Shown: positions 53,657 through 62,870, numbered from the stretch's first letter. The stretch: DNA of 64,000 nucleotides from Flavobacteriaceae bacterium (GCA_031277535.1 JAITMD010000005.1:186001-250000), one strand, 5' to 3'. Notes: a model not told the origin generated them from the letters alone. Translations and numbers: made by a program.

Positions 53657-54220
53657 TTACTTAATTCCTGCTCGAATACGGCTCAGACTGACGTGCGTAA
53701 TCCCTAAATAAGTTGCAATATACTTTAGTGGAATTTCATTAACCAAAGTGGTTTGTTTCAACAATTCGTAATAGCGTTCAGTAGCTGTGTAAATCTGTAA
53801 TTCCTCCACTCTTTTAGTAAGAGATAAATATTCGTTTGTTATAATTTTATAGAACAATCGTTCTATATCACTCTGTAAGTCAAAAAGAGCAAACAAAGCT
53901 GCTGCATTGATCTTTATCAACTTTAATGCTGTCAATGCCTGAATGCCTTTTGCCGTTGCTTCTTCTCTAAACAAACTTTCTGCTCGAATAATAATATGAG
54001 AGTCAAAAGCAAAATGTTCCGTAATATCTTGTCCATCCTTAAAATAGAAAATACGAGCTACCCCATCAGTAATAAAATAAATTGTTTTACAACTGCTTCC
54101 AATTTCTTGAATTATATCCCCTTTACCATAATATTCTTCTTCTATAAGATCCGACAACAGTTCTTTACTTTGTTCAGATAAAGTAGATAAACTTTCAAAA
54201 TAAGCAATAATACTTTCCAT
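53657..54220 (-). CDS. Crp/Fnr-family transcriptional regulator
   Basis: The 187-residue protein has a cyclic-nucleotide-binding beta-roll (about 15-115, GKGDIIQEIGSSCKTIYFITDGVARIFYFKDGQDITEHFAFDSHIII), a dimerisation helix and a C-terminal winged HTH (PLKYIATYLGITHVSLSRIRAGI, about 163-186). The beta-roll lacks the full cAMP-binding RxS signature, so the ligand is uncertain. Its ATG overlaps the stop of the NUDIX gene by one base (54220), implying cotranscription. The MFS gene follows. This compact Crp type is common in Bacteroidota. Confidence 0.87.
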   Translation of the reverse strand: MESIIAYFESLSTLSEQSKELLSDLIEEEYYGKGDIIQEIGSSCKTIYFITDGVARIFYFKDGQDITEHFAFDSHIIIRAESLFREEATAKGIQALTALKLIKINAAALFALFDLQSDIERLFYKIITNEYLSLTKRVEELQIYTATERYYELLKQTTLVNEIPLKYIATYLGITHVSLSRIRAGIK

Positions 54221-54615
54221 TACTTTTGATTTTTCATCTTCTCTACATATTCTTCCACGATAGGAATATCAGCAGCAGCCCAATCAAAATCCGAGAGATC
54301 TTCCCAAGACACCCATTGTACTGTTTGGTGTTCTTTTACAATGCAATCCATAGTTGTCGTTCGACAAAGTAAAGGATACAAATTTAAAGAGAAAGATTCG
54401 TAATGATGTGTCACAGCTGTCAACGAACCAATTACTTCAACAGGTAGTGCCAATTCTTCTTTTAGTTCTCGTTTAATACATTCTTCTCTTGTTTCTGTTG
54501 CCTCAATCTTTCCTCCCGGAAATTCCCATTTCAAAGGTAACAACATTTGTTCACTGCGTTGTGCTACCAACACCTTATCTTTATATTGTACAATCGCACA
54601 ACAAACTTCCAGCAT
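54220..54615 (-). CDS. NUDIX hydrolase, MutT-like (probable 8-oxo-dGTP diphosphatase)
   Basis: The 131-residue protein starts MLEVCCAIVQYKDKVLVAQRS and carries the Nudix box GGKIEATETREECIKRELKEEL (about 34-56) with the metal-binding Glu cluster. The C-terminal half (VTHHYESFSLNLYPLLCR, WVSWEDLSDFDWAAADIPIV) matches MutT/NudG-type enzymes that hydrolyse oxidised or non-canonical nucleoside triphosphates. The substrate cannot be fixed by eye. It overlaps the Crp-like gene by one base, so the two are translationally coupled. Confidence 0.88.
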   Translation of the reverse strand: MLEVCCAIVQYKDKVLVAQRSEQMLLPLKWEFPGGKIEATETREECIKRELKEELALPVEVIGSLTAVTHHYESFSLNLYPLLCRTTTMDCIVKEHQTVQWVSWEDLSDFDWAAADIPIVEEYVEKMKNQK

Positions 54616-54691
54616 AACTTTTCTGTTTTAAGGCTAAATTATACAAATAAAATAGCATCACTCCTCTTAATCTCCCTTTATTACAAAAATC

Positions 54692-54937
54692 TTATAGAGA
54701 AACCAATTCTCTTACTTTTTCTACTTTGGAAATTATTACTTCAACAGCCTCCTCCCACTTCATTTTTTGCATCAAACGACGAATTATCTTATCATCAGTA
54801 AACACACCATTATAATTACCCCAATACAACCAGGCCAACATATCTTCTTTTGTCCACGTCTTTAATTCATTAATTAGTTCATAAGGAGATAATGTACTAA
54901 TTCTATAATTCGGATGTAAAAACACTTTGCTAACCAT
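54692..54937 (-). CDS. Small hypothetical protein
   Basis: The 81-residue protein (FLHPNYRISTLSPYELINELKTWTKEDMLAWLYWGNYNGVFTDD) is helical and soluble, with a Trp/Tyr-rich centre and a C-terminal charged helix (WEEAVEVIISKVEKVRELV). It has an ATG start and is flanked by same-strand genes 91 bp upstream and 76 bp downstream. I do not recognise a family. Its regular amphipathic pattern and codon use like its neighbours support a real gene. Confidence 0.5.
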   Translation of the reverse strand: MVSKVFLHPNYRISTLSPYELINELKTWTKEDMLAWLYWGNYNGVFTDDKIIRRLMQKMKWEEAVEVIISKVEKVRELVSL

Positions 54938-55028
54938 AACTGTACTTTTAATAATTTATCAAATCACTTCATACAAATAGTATTCCAAGATACTACTATT
55001 CAGCTAAATAAACACAAAAAAAATACTT

Positions 55029-55649
55029 TTATTTTCTTCTCAATCCATTCATTACCTTTCCTAAAAAAGACGTTTTATGTTTCTTTACTTTTGTTATTTC
55101 TGCTGTGCTATTCACTTTCTCATCCCCTTGTTTCAACTCACTTTTCACCGTAGATTGTATTGGCAATTTCTCCAACTGATAACGGATACACTTCTCTTCT
55201 AAATCTATATCCCAAAAAGACACATCAAGTAGTTCTTCCATCAAGTGATAAATTAATTCTGACTTATCAGATTCCCCTTCTTCAAAATCCAATAATTCTC
55301 CTTTACTTTCAACTATTTCTCCTTCAGTCTCCAGCACTTTACGCAACAAAAATCTATTCTGAGTATAAGAAATATAAAAACTCATCGAAACCTCTGTCAA
55401 CACAAAAGACATCACTCGTTGATTTGTTGCAGAAAAAGTAGTTGATGCGTTTTCTGTGCTTAAGAATACCAAGGTTCCTTGTTCTGTAAAATAAATATCA
55501 CATAAATCATCTTCTTTCCAATTCTCGCTTGCTCCTTTAAAATCAATTACCTCTGTTTCAACTAATTTCTTATTTAATATTTGCTCCAACTCCTCTATTT
55601 GATCTCGATAGTTTTTATCAATTACAACGCCAGCGATATTATATCCCAT
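55029..55649 (-). CDS. Hypothetical cytoplasmic protein
   Basis: The 206-residue acidic protein starts MGYNIAGVVIDKNYRDQIEELEQILNKKL and has a beta-rich core (DIYFTEQGTLVFLSTENA, MSFYISYTQNRFLLRKVLETEGEIV). A C-terminal lysine-rich tail (KVKKHKTSFLGKVMNGLRRK) could contact membrane or nucleic acid. No signal peptide, TM helix or known motif is seen, so no function is proposed. The gene is separate from the lipoprotein gene upstream by a terminator. Confidence 0.5.
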   Translation of the reverse strand: MGYNIAGVVIDKNYRDQIEELEQILNKKLVETEVIDFKGASENWKEDDLCDIYFTEQGTLVFLSTENASTTFSATNQRVMSFVLTEVSMSFYISYTQNRFLLRKVLETEGEIVESKGELLDFEEGESDKSELIYHLMEELLDVSFWDIDLEEKCIRYQLEKLPIQSTVKSELKQGDEKVNSTAEITKVKKHKTSFLGKVMNGLRRK

Positions 55650-55722
55650 ATCTGATTAATTACTTTGTTTTACACCGCTAAATTAGTCTTTTGTTGTACA
55701 GTACAGCTGAATAAAACAAAAA

Positions 55723-55750
55723 AAAGACAAGCCTTTTCAGCTTGTCTTTT
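55723..55750 (-). terminator. Terminator of the lipocalin-like lipoprotein gene
   Basis: Stem AAAAGACAAGC/GCTTGTCTTTT (11 bp), loop CTTTTCA-like, with a T-run on the minus strand; 32 bp past the stop. Confidence 0.85.
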
Positions 55751-55781
55751 CACTCATGTATTAGTTTCTCATAAAGTCTCT

Positions 55782-56285
55782 TTATCTTGTTCTATAGTAA
55801 TATGTTTTTACTTTTACTGTTTTTTGTCCGTATCCTCTCTTAGGTTTTGCATAAGCCTGATGTTCAAGTTCTAATCGATTGCCATTAACACGTACAATTT
55901 CTATCTCATACTCTGCATTATTTTCCAAATCTTTCCCATATCCTACATATAATTTATCATCTACAACATTATACTCTTTATATACCTTGTCTGAATCACA
56001 ATCAAACACTTTAGATCTTTTACTATAAGTCACTTGAGTTGCTAAATCATATTCTAAAAACTCTACCTCTTCTGGTGGACAGGTTTCGTCATTCACAAAG
56101 TTTCGTGCTACAATATTTCCTTTTTTATCATATTCTACTTCTTCTATCATTTTCCATTTTCCCATTAAAGCTGATTTCTGTGCTCCTGTAAAAGACAATG
56201 TTACGTCATCGTCTTTTGTACATGAAACCAATGTTGTTAATAATAGGTTAATTAATGCGATTTTGATAATTACTAACTTACTCAT
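55782..56285 (-). CDS. Lipocalin-like lipoprotein
   Basis: The 167-residue product has a lipoprotein signal (IALINLLLTTLVSC, Cys 22) followed by TKDDD, an acidic surface-export-type stretch. The mature part resembles small lipocalin-like lipoproteins of Bacteroidota: GAQKSALMGKWKMIEEVEYDKKGNI, then several strands with a possible Cys pair (NDETCPPEEVEF, SKVFDCDSDKVY) and a C-terminal strand VKVKTYYYRTR. Ligand and role are unknown. Single-gene transcript; the 750-bp region upstream has no gene. Confidence 0.72.
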   Translation of the reverse strand: MSKLVIIKIALINLLLTTLVSCTKDDDVTLSFTGAQKSALMGKWKMIEEVEYDKKGNIVARNFVNDETCPPEEVEFLEYDLATQVTYSKRSKVFDCDSDKVYKEYNVVDDKLYVGYGKDLENNAEYEIEIVRVNGNRLELEHQAYAKPKRGYGQKTVKVKTYYYRTR

Positions 56286-57036
56286 CTCTTCTGTTATTTT
56301 GTTGTTGTTTTAAATTATTTATACACAAACAAAAATGATATGATATTTATCAGTAAAAAATACAAGTCAACTACTTTATAAAGACAATAACGCTATACTA
56401 ACAAGGCATTAGATACCATAACCCACAAAAGGTACAAAGCGCCTTAATTTCTAATGCATTCAAGCAAAATATCTCCTATTTTTTAACGATACTTTGAATA
56501 AAATTGATTGGGATTCTCCTCTCAATTACATTATATTCCGAACGGCACTTTTTACTTATTTTTAAGTGCTAAGTAGATGCAAAAAAGCAAAAAACGGCTA
56601 ATCACTATAAAGTGACTATTTTTTTGTTGTAAATCAGATTCAGATAATAGCCATAAAACAAACATTCTGTGAGAGTTAAAGAAGACAAATGTCCTTTCAT
56701 TCTGAAAAAAAAAGCGTATCTTAGTTAACTTTTACACTTAAAATTCCCATGTATCTGGCGTACTGTCTCGCTTCAAGGGAATAATACTTCTTTTTGGAAA
56801 AAACAAGTTAAATAATATTCAAATAACTACATTAAAAAGACACAACAATTCCTTAATTTTTAACCTCTAAACAAAGAGAAAAGCAATGAGAATCGCTAAT
56901 GAGAGAGATAGTCTAAATGATTATCTCGATTAAATATTAAACCAAAAACCACATATACTTATTACTAAGACATGTGGTTCTTTATTATTAAACAAACAAT
57001 TGTTGATTTCTGAGGAATAAAATCTAAACTAATCTC
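56286..57036. other. Gene-free region of about 750 bp
   Basis: No credible open frame on either strand. It contains a small hairpin followed by T-run on the plus strand (TCACT/AGTGA near 56604-56617, then CTATTTTTTT) with no plus-strand gene before it, and a weak stem near 56946-56983 (AACCACAT/ATGTGGTT) that can serve as terminator of the LD-carboxypeptidase gene on the minus strand. The middle is ordinary AT-rich DNA; it may hold an unrecognised small RNA or a decayed gene. Confidence 0.4.
56946..56983 (-). terminator. Possible terminator of the S66 peptidase operon
   Basis: An 8-bp stem (AACCACAT with ATGTGGTT) has a loop of more than 15 nt and a T-rich minus-strand continuation (TTTTTGGTTT). 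It is the only hairpin after the operon. Confidence 0.45.
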
Positions 57037-58080
57037 TTATTCTACAGCACTCTCTACAATACTAAATTTTTTCTGATCAACGTCAATCTCCGCTATTCTT
57101 CCAAAAGGTAGAGTAAATGTAGGACATGTATGTCCAAAATCCATTTGAGTCACTACAGGCAAACTATACAATCCCTCTTCATTCAACACTTTCAATATTG
57201 CTTGCTCATATTCCTTGGCATACTTATTATCATAAGGTCTACCAAGTACAATTCCATTAATCACTCCCAATATTCCCATTGCAGCATACCCTCTTAGCCA
57301 GTGTCTGATGTAATTTGGAGCTGTTGTTTCTTCTGAAGTTTCCAAAAACAGAATCCCTCCTCTCCACATTTCCAAATCTGGCCATAGTGCTGTTCCTTTT
57401 ATAATTTCCAGTACTTCTATACACCCTCCTATTAAATGTCCCTGTACCACACCTTTCCCTCTTATAAAACGCCATCCATCACAAGGTATCAGTTTTCTTC
57501 TTATATGCTGTAAAGAAGTATTATACCAATCCAAGTATTCTGTTGTCCATCCCTCTTTATTAGGCTGAATCTCTCCAATAACTTCCGCATTAAACAATGT
57601 TCGCTTAATATCTGCTATTTGATATTCGTGCATTCCACCATTTTCTGCAAACCCGACTAATACAGATGTTCCATAAAAAGAACTCAACCCTGCTTTTAAA
57701 CACATAAAATGCGTAACTGTACTATCTGAAAAACCCATAAATATTTTAGGATTCTGACGTATAACTTCAAAATCAATATACTTCAGTAGTCGAATACTTT
57801 CCTCACCTCCAATAGCAGAAATAATAGCCTTGACTTCAGGATTTTTAAAAGCATCCATCAAATCTTGAGCTCTTGCTTTGGGATTGTCATAAATCCACTC
57901 AGCTGTTTTTAAAGCATGCGCAGTCTCCACTACTTTTAATCCAAACACTCTCTCCATTTGGCGTTTCCCTGTTTGATAACGATGAGGTAATTCTCCTGCT
58001 CCACCCCAAGACAAAGATATTGTTGCAACAGTATCTCCTTCTTTTAATTTATTTGGTTTTATTAGTTTCATATCTTCCAT
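57037..58080 (-). CDS. LD-carboxypeptidase family (S66) peptidase, MccF-like
   Basis: ATG 58080 (MEDMKLIKPNKLKEGDTVATISLS, 347 residues) avoids the overlap with the upstream gene that the longer frame would have. The Ser-Glu-His triad of S66 is visible: Ser in GFSDSTV near residue 114, Glu in FLETSEE near 246 and His in MDFGHTCPTFTLPFG near 316. The active-site-adjacent SAIGGEES near 84-91 is typical of the MccF branch. S66 enzymes cleave L-D bonds in muropeptides or hydrolyse microcin C-type acyl-adenylates. It is the last gene of a run with two acetyltransferases, a context that fits detoxification as well as wall recycling. Confidence 0.88.
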   Translation of the reverse strand: MEDMKLIKPNKLKEGDTVATISLSWGGAGELPHRYQTGKRQMERVFGLKVVETAHALKTAEWIYDNPKARAQDLMDAFKNPEVKAIISAIGGEESIRLLKYIDFEVIRQNPKIFMGFSDSTVTHFMCLKAGLSSFYGTSVLVGFAENGGMHEYQIADIKRTLFNAEVIGEIQPNKEGWTTEYLDWYNTSLQHIRRKLIPCDGWRFIRGKGVVQGHLIGGCIEVLEIIKGTALWPDLEMWRGGILFLETSEETTAPNYIRHWLRGYAAMGILGVINGIVLGRPYDNKYAKEYEQAILKVLNEEGLYSLPVVTQMDFGHTCPTFTLPFGRIAEIDVDQKKFSIVESAVE

Positions 58081-58096
58081 TTTTATATTTAGAAAC

Positions 58097-58951
58097 CTAT
58101 TCAAATTTCAGAATCATTTCATGTTGTGTAATAAACAATTCCAACCCTATTCTCTTCAAAAAACTTATTATTTCAACACCATTACAATCCACATTTGTGA
58201 CTAATATTGGTTTATTTACTGTTTTTGCTACTTCATTAAACAATAGCCTTCCAATCTTTTTGTTTCGGTGCTTTTTAGCAACCGCAATTTGAAATACTTT
58301 ACCACTATTTTTGTGATATGCAATATAGCCTACTATTTCACCTTGGTTCATTGCTACTTGATAACGAACATCTTCTTTTGCTTTATTAAGTACAGCAACT
58401 GAATTTTGCCAACTGGGCTGTATATCCCAAAAAGCAACTACAACCTCCCAATTAATCTCCTCTACAACTTTTATCTTCCAATCGTCACTTGTCTGTTGTA
58501 CCTTTTGAATATCCCCTTTAAAACACAGCAAATCTCTACTTATTTCATAACCCTGTGTTTTATAAGCCTTAATTGCTTTGTCATTTCCTTTTATGACCTC
58601 CAAAAACAAGTTGATCCTTTTCTCTTCTTTTTTCCATATAGGCAAAGCGTACTCATACATCAGTGCTACCAATCCCTGTCCTCTATAAGTAGGTATTACT
58701 CCAGTTCCAGCATTGTAATAATATCGCTCAGCACCTTCATTTCTTACTCCTGTCAACATAAACCCAACAAGTCGTTGCTCATCGTAAACACCTACTGAAA
58801 GCGCTAAGTCAATTAACTCACTGTATAACTTAAAGGACATATTCTGCTCTGTTAAATGCAATGGAATAATATAATCTGAGAAAGAGTCATTAAACACATC
58901 TGTTAACTCAGTTACTGTTACATTCTGTAAACTTCTAACCTCTATTGCCAT
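58097..58951 (-). CDS. Double-domain GNAT N-acetyltransferase
   Basis: The 284-residue protein consists of two GNAT folds. The N-terminal one (about 1-140) includes YNAGTGVIPTYRGQGLVALMYEYALP with the acetyl-CoA loop QGLVA-like and FLEVIKGNDKAIKAYKTQGYEI. The C-terminal one (about 150-284) includes GYIAYHKNSGKVFQIAVAKKHRNKKIGRLLFNEV with loop HRNKKIG. Such fused GNATs acetylate small molecules or N-termini; the substrate is unknown. It lies 3 bp after the second GNAT gene and 16 bp before the S66 peptidase gene, so all three are one operon. Confidence 0.85.
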   Translation of the reverse strand: MAIEVRSLQNVTVTELTDVFNDSFSDYIIPLHLTEQNMSFKLYSELIDLALSVGVYDEQRLVGFMLTGVRNEGAERYYYNAGTGVIPTYRGQGLVALMYEYALPIWKKEEKRINLFLEVIKGNDKAIKAYKTQGYEISRDLLCFKGDIQKVQQTSDDWKIKVVEEINWEVVVAFWDIQPSWQNSVAVLNKAKEDVRYQVAMNQGEIVGYIAYHKNSGKVFQIAVAKKHRNKKIGRLLFNEVAKTVNKPILVTNVDCNGVEIISFLKRIGLELFITQHEMILKFE

Positions 58952-58954
58952 CTT

Positions 58955-59509
58955 TTAAGCTATCTTATTATTTTCCTCCTTTAAAAGACTATATATTACA
59001 GAGTCTTCCACTTGTCCTTCTTTTACATAATGATTCCTCATCTGCCCTTCTCTGGTAAATCCAAACTTCTGAACCGTATGTAAAGAAGCAATATTCTCTG
59101 GACTAATAAAAGCCTCCACACGTCTCAGATTCATTACACTAAACCCATAGGTCAGCACTGCATGTAGCACCTCAGACATTACTCCTCTTCCTTTCCAATT
59201 TTCTTCATACAAACCATAGCCTATCTCTGCTCTATCATGCTCCACATACCACGTATGATACCCACAATAACCTATTATTTTTTCTGTCTGTTTATCTATA
59301 ATTAAAAACATTAGATAGGATTTATTATAGGTGCGAAACCCATACATCCCTTTCGCCTTTTCTTTTGAAACTTCATCAATTGGTATTCCTATATAATGTA
59401 ATACTTCTTCATCTGTTGCTATTTTTAAGAACTCTTGATAAGCCTCTGCTTCCAATAGTCTAAGTCTAAAATGCATTGTTTCAATACTATCAAATATAAA
59501 TTCTCTCAT
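58955..59509 (-). CDS. GNAT acetyltransferase, RimJ/RimL type
   Basis: The 184-residue single-domain GNAT is the first gene of the operon. Typical features are the N-terminal RLRLLEAEAYQEFLKIATDEEVLHYIGI, IGYCGYHTWYVEHDRAEIGYGLYEENWKGRGVMSEVLHAVLTYGF (acetyl-CoA loop near WKGRGVMSE) and VEAFISPENIASLHTVQKFGFTREGQMRNHYVKEGQVEDSVIYSLL, the C-terminal signature of RimJ/RimL-like enzymes. Targets may be protein N-termini or an antibiotic or amino-acid amine. It is cotranscribed with the double GNAT and S66 peptidase. Confidence 0.88.
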   Translation of the reverse strand: MREFIFDSIETMHFRLRLLEAEAYQEFLKIATDEEVLHYIGIPIDEVSKEKAKGMYGFRTYNKSYLMFLIIDKQTEKIIGYCGYHTWYVEHDRAEIGYGLYEENWKGRGVMSEVLHAVLTYGFSVMNLRRVEAFISPENIASLHTVQKFGFTREGQMRNHYVKEGQVEDSVIYSLLKEENNKIA

Positions 59510-59665
59510 TTTTATTCTTTTGTATTTGCAAAATACAACTTAAATCCCCTCACCTGCTTTTCTTTTATATGAACGCACGCCATATTATATCAACTTTCTA
59601 TCACTTCTTTCACTCATAGTTTGTGCAAAGTAATTGTTGTATAATAAAGCTAAGAAAAAAAAACG

Positions 59666-59673
59666 TATATTTG
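59666..59673 (+). promoter_or_regulatory. Orphan -7 box, plus strand
   Basis: TATATTTG matches TAnnTTTG and points into the gene-free region toward the TTCGGAA palindrome. No coding sequence is credible downstream until 60380. Confidence 0.35.
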
Positions 59674-59857
59674 CACTGTACTTCATTATAATTAAGTGTT
59701 TTACCAAATTATACGAAAGTCTGTTTCAAAACATTTTTCTTTGATTATTGAAACAGTAAAAAAGACAATTTCTTACCTTTTGTCTGTTTTATCCAATATC
59801 AATTTTAGTATTTATTTTCTCACCAAACCACTGATTATTGCTGACTTCTTCGAAGTT

Positions 59858-59920
59858 TGTTCGGAAGTTCTTCGGAAACACCCCCTATTTTGGGTACTTT
59901 TTCCGAACTATGCCCGAACA
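59858..59920. repeat. Compound palindrome with TTCGGAA and TGTTCGG arms
   Basis: The left arm is TGTTCGG (59858-59864), 6 nt, TTCGGAA (59871-59877). The right arm is TTCCGAA (59901-59907), 6 nt, CCGAACA (59914-59920), so both 7-bp segments pair at equal spacing. Inside, ACCCCC and TGGGT can pair. CTTCGAAG at 59848-59855 is a further perfect palindrome beside it. This is not a simple terminator. Confidence 0.7.
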
Positions 59921-60347
59921 ATGCTCGACCAACGTCACATCAACTGGCATTCCCATTGACTTCAAAGCCCTCCAGAGCACCTCAAAACAACAAGATTTAT
60001 CAGCATTTCAGCATGAAATAAAAAGTACCATTTCGATAATAATTTGCTTAAAAAAAACATGTCTTTCACAATTAATTACACTATTCAAATATTGATTACT
60101 CCAACAAAAATATAAAATACTTTAATTCAATTAATTAACGTATCGAAATATTTACATCCATCTATTACTCCCTGTGATTGATAAAATTGCTCCACTACCC
60201 AACCGTCAAAAATAGCTTCTCAAACAACAGAATTGATTCATTTTCTTTTTAAATGGTATTTATCTTGCTTTTTTCACCTATCAACGCCATTGATATATAC
60301 TCAAAATCCTTCACATAAAATACTAATAATCAAATACAAAAGCCCTT

Positions 60348-60355
60348 TACATTTG
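60348..60355 (+). promoter_or_regulatory. Candidate -7 box of the receptor gene
   Basis: TACATTTG matches TAnnTTTG and lies 24 bp before the ATG. Confidence 0.6.
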
Positions 60356-60379
60356 CAGAAAGTTTTTAAATAAAAAGCT

Positions 60380-62806
60380 ATGAAAAAGAATTTACTAACA
60401 GCTTTACTAATTGCAAGTAGTTTTTCTGCTGTTGCACAAATACAGCTAAAAGGAACAGTGATTGACACAAACAATCAACCTGTAGGATGGGCTACAGTAG
60501 TGTTGAAATCTGATAAAGTAGCCAAACAAGAATATGCTATGACTACAGATGAGCAAGGAAATTTTGTATTTGATTCATTAAAAGAAACAGGAAGTTATAC
60601 AATAAACATCAGTTTTATTGGCTATCAAACCATTGAACAAAAAATAACTGTTCAAGAAACCAATAATCCCTTGCAATTAACGATGCAAAATGATGAGCAG
60701 TTACTGGATGAGGTAAAAATTACAGCTTATCGCAAAGCATTGCAAGTTAAACCAGGTAAAGCGACTATGGATATTACTAAAAGTGATATGGCACAAACGC
60801 AATCTGCTTATGATGTATTAAAAGCAATGCCAGGAGTAACTATTAATCAAAATGGAGAGATTAAAATAAAAGGAAAATCTGGTGTAACTATTTTAATGGA
60901 TGGGCAACCAACTCAATTGTCTGATGAACAATTAAAAACCATTTTAAAAGGAACACCTGGTTCCACTCTTAACTCTATTGAGATTATGACTATTCCACCT
61001 GCTAATATAGATGCCTCTGGTATTGGTGGAGTAATTAATATTATATCAAAAAAGAAACTTACGCAAGGTTTTTACGGAACTATTAATGCCAATATTGGTG
61101 TTGCCCATAAGATACAAACAGATCAATCTTTAAACTTAGGGTATGGCAATGATCATTGGAGTTATAACTTTTTATATTCCCACAGTTATACACCTAATCG
61201 CCTATTTGAAGATTACAAGAAAAGAGAACCAGTGAATAGCAAATTCAATTGGCTAAATCAAGAACAACAAACAATAGCTAATAGTAAAACTCACTTAGTC
61301 AAATTTGACGCTACACGTTATTTTTCGAAAGGCCATAGCTTGACGTTAAATACTTCATTTGATCACAACGAGACACCAAGTACAATAAAAACAACTACTT
61401 TAATTGGAAGCGATAAACTACTGGAAAACAATTTGTTTCAAAAAAACAACAACCACAGCAAATTATCTACAGCCAAAATAGAAGGTAAACTGCGTATTAA
61501 ATTAAACGAAAAAGATGACTGGACTACCATAGTAGGTACAACGTATAATAAACATGAAGTAAATGATCAAATAATTGGTTATAATGAAACAAGTCGTCCG
61601 CAAGTACCTGTTTCTTTATTACAGCAAAATAAATATCCCAGTAAACAAAACGCTTTTTATCTCAAATCTGATTACAACAAAATCCTTTGGGACGAAGAAA
61701 ACAATCAGGCTAAAATGGCATTTGGAATCAAAAGTGATTACACAACATTAAAAACAAATGAACGTTTGTTTACTTCTATTTTAGAAGGACAACAAGTATC
61801 GATTAGAAAACAAAGTGAATTTCAATACAATACGGGGGTACATGCCTTCTATGGAACTTTTGAATTAACTAAAGACAAATGGAATGTAGTTGCTGGATTA
61901 AGAGGAGAGCTTACAACAATTGTTGGTGATACGCTAAACTACAAAAAATTAGTCAAACAAGATTATTTCTCTTTATTCCCTTCTGTACAAGTTACTTATA
62001 CCGCATCCGATATGTATTCTATTATGGCGTCGTACTCCAGAAGAATTGAAAGACCCGAGTTTGACAAGTTAAATCCGGCAGTGCGCTTTTTAAATAGTAC
62101 AACAACCTCTTTTGGTAATCCAAACTTACAGGCAGAGTTTTCTAACAACATAGAAGTAACTCAACAATTACTTGGCTTCATAGATTTATCGTTGGGATAT
62201 AGCAGAATTACAAGTCCTATGCAATATAGCTATTTTAGCAAACAAATTGATCAAGCGTACTATACCACTATCAATGGAAAAGATCGAGATGAATGGTTTG
62301 CATCATTAGCTATGCCAATACCTGTTGCCAATTGGTGGGAAAACTATCATGGGGTTTATGCCTTTACTTCTCGTTATCAAAACAATAGTATTGACATTAA
62401 ACGAAACAGTATAGGGGTATATACCTACAACAACTTTAAATTACCAAATCAATGGAGTGTTGAACTATCAGCATGGTATCAAAATGGAGGAATTGAATCA
62501 AACTTCAAGTATAAGGCTTTAAGTGAAGTTAATATAGGAGTAAGTAAGAAATTTTGGAATGATCGATTTACGGCTACTTTAGCTGTCAATGACCTATTTA
62601 AAACAGCTCAAGTAAAAACAGAAATATTAGGAGATCCTAATCAAGCAATAAACTTCGATTTGAAACAAGATTCAAGAGTCGTTAAATTCGGGTTGACATA
62701 CAACTTTGGCGGGACTCCGAAAAAAACAGTAGAAGTAGAAGAAGAACATGAAACAAAAGGACTTCCAAATAAGAAGCCTACTCTTCTACCTTCTGCATCA
62801 AAATAG
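60380..62806 (+). CDS. TonB-dependent-receptor-like outer-membrane beta-barrel protein
   Basis: The 808-residue protein has a Sec signal (MKKNLLTALLIASSFSAVAQ). A CarboxypepD_reg-like domain follows (about 20-105, IQLKGTVIDTNNQPVGWATVVLKSD and ITVQETNNPLQLTM). A plug domain (about 115-225) contains AYDVLKAMPGVTINQNGEIKIKGKSGVTILMDGQP and ISKKKLTQGFYGTINANIG. The rest is a long outer-membrane barrel of the PF14905-like type, ending VVKFGLTYNFGG before a charged tail (EVEEEHETKGLPNKKP). No SusD-like partner or TonB box is obvious, so the transported ligand is unknown. It is monocistronic with its own promoter and terminator. Confidence 0.87.
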   Translation: MKKNLLTALLIASSFSAVAQIQLKGTVIDTNNQPVGWATVVLKSDKVAKQEYAMTTDEQGNFVFDSLKETGSYTINISFIGYQTIEQKITVQETNNPLQLTMQNDEQLLDEVKITAYRKALQVKPGKATMDITKSDMAQTQSAYDVLKAMPGVTINQNGEIKIKGKSGVTILMDGQPTQLSDEQLKTILKGTPGSTLNSIEIMTIPPANIDASGIGGVINIISKKKLTQGFYGTINANIGVAHKIQTDQSLNLGYGNDHWSYNFLYSHSYTPNRLFEDYKKREPVNSKFNWLNQEQQTIANSKTHLVKFDATRYFSKGHSLTLNTSFDHNETPSTIKTTTLIGSDKLLENNLFQKNNNHSKLSTAKIEGKLRIKLNEKDDWTTIVGTTYNKHEVNDQIIGYNETSRPQVPVSLLQQNKYPSKQNAFYLKSDYNKILWDEENNQAKMAFGIKSDYTTLKTNERLFTSILEGQQVSIRKQSEFQYNTGVHAFYGTFELTKDKWNVVAGLRGELTTIVGDTLNYKKLVKQDYFSLFPSVQVTYTASDMYSIMASYSRRIERPEFDKLNPAVRFLNSTTTSFGNPNLQAEFSNNIEVTQQLLGFIDLSLGYSRITSPMQYSYFSKQIDQAYYTTINGKDRDEWFASLAMPIPVANWWENYHGVYAFTSRYQNNSIDIKRNSIGVYTYNNFKLPNQWSVELSAWYQNGGIESNFKYKALSEVNIGVSKKFWNDRFTATLAVNDLFKTAQVKTEILGDPNQAINFDLKQDSRVVKFGLTYNFGGTPKKTVEVEEEHETKGLPNKKPTLLPSASK

Positions 62807-62870
62807 GTCTTTGATTATTTATATTTTTTGTTCCCTCAAAACTTTATATACCACTATAACTTTAGACCTT

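Larger units (their letters stand above)
59510..60379. other. Gene-free region with TTCGGAA palindrome upstream of the receptor gene
   Basis: About 870 bp without a convincing gene. Open frames at 59696-59959 and 59838-60095 lack any recognisable protein character and overlap each other. A plus-strand -7 box TATATTTG lies at 59666-59673. A cluster of palindromic TTCGGAA/CCGAACA motifs at about 59848-59920 is more GC-rich than its surroundings. The right end holds the receptor promoter (60348). Confidence 0.5.

Noticed and set aside
59696..60095. Overlapping open frames of 85-87 codons in the gene-free region
   Set aside because: They overlap in different frames, have no domain or signal, begin at GTG or poor starts, and run across the palindrome; I treat them as non-coding.
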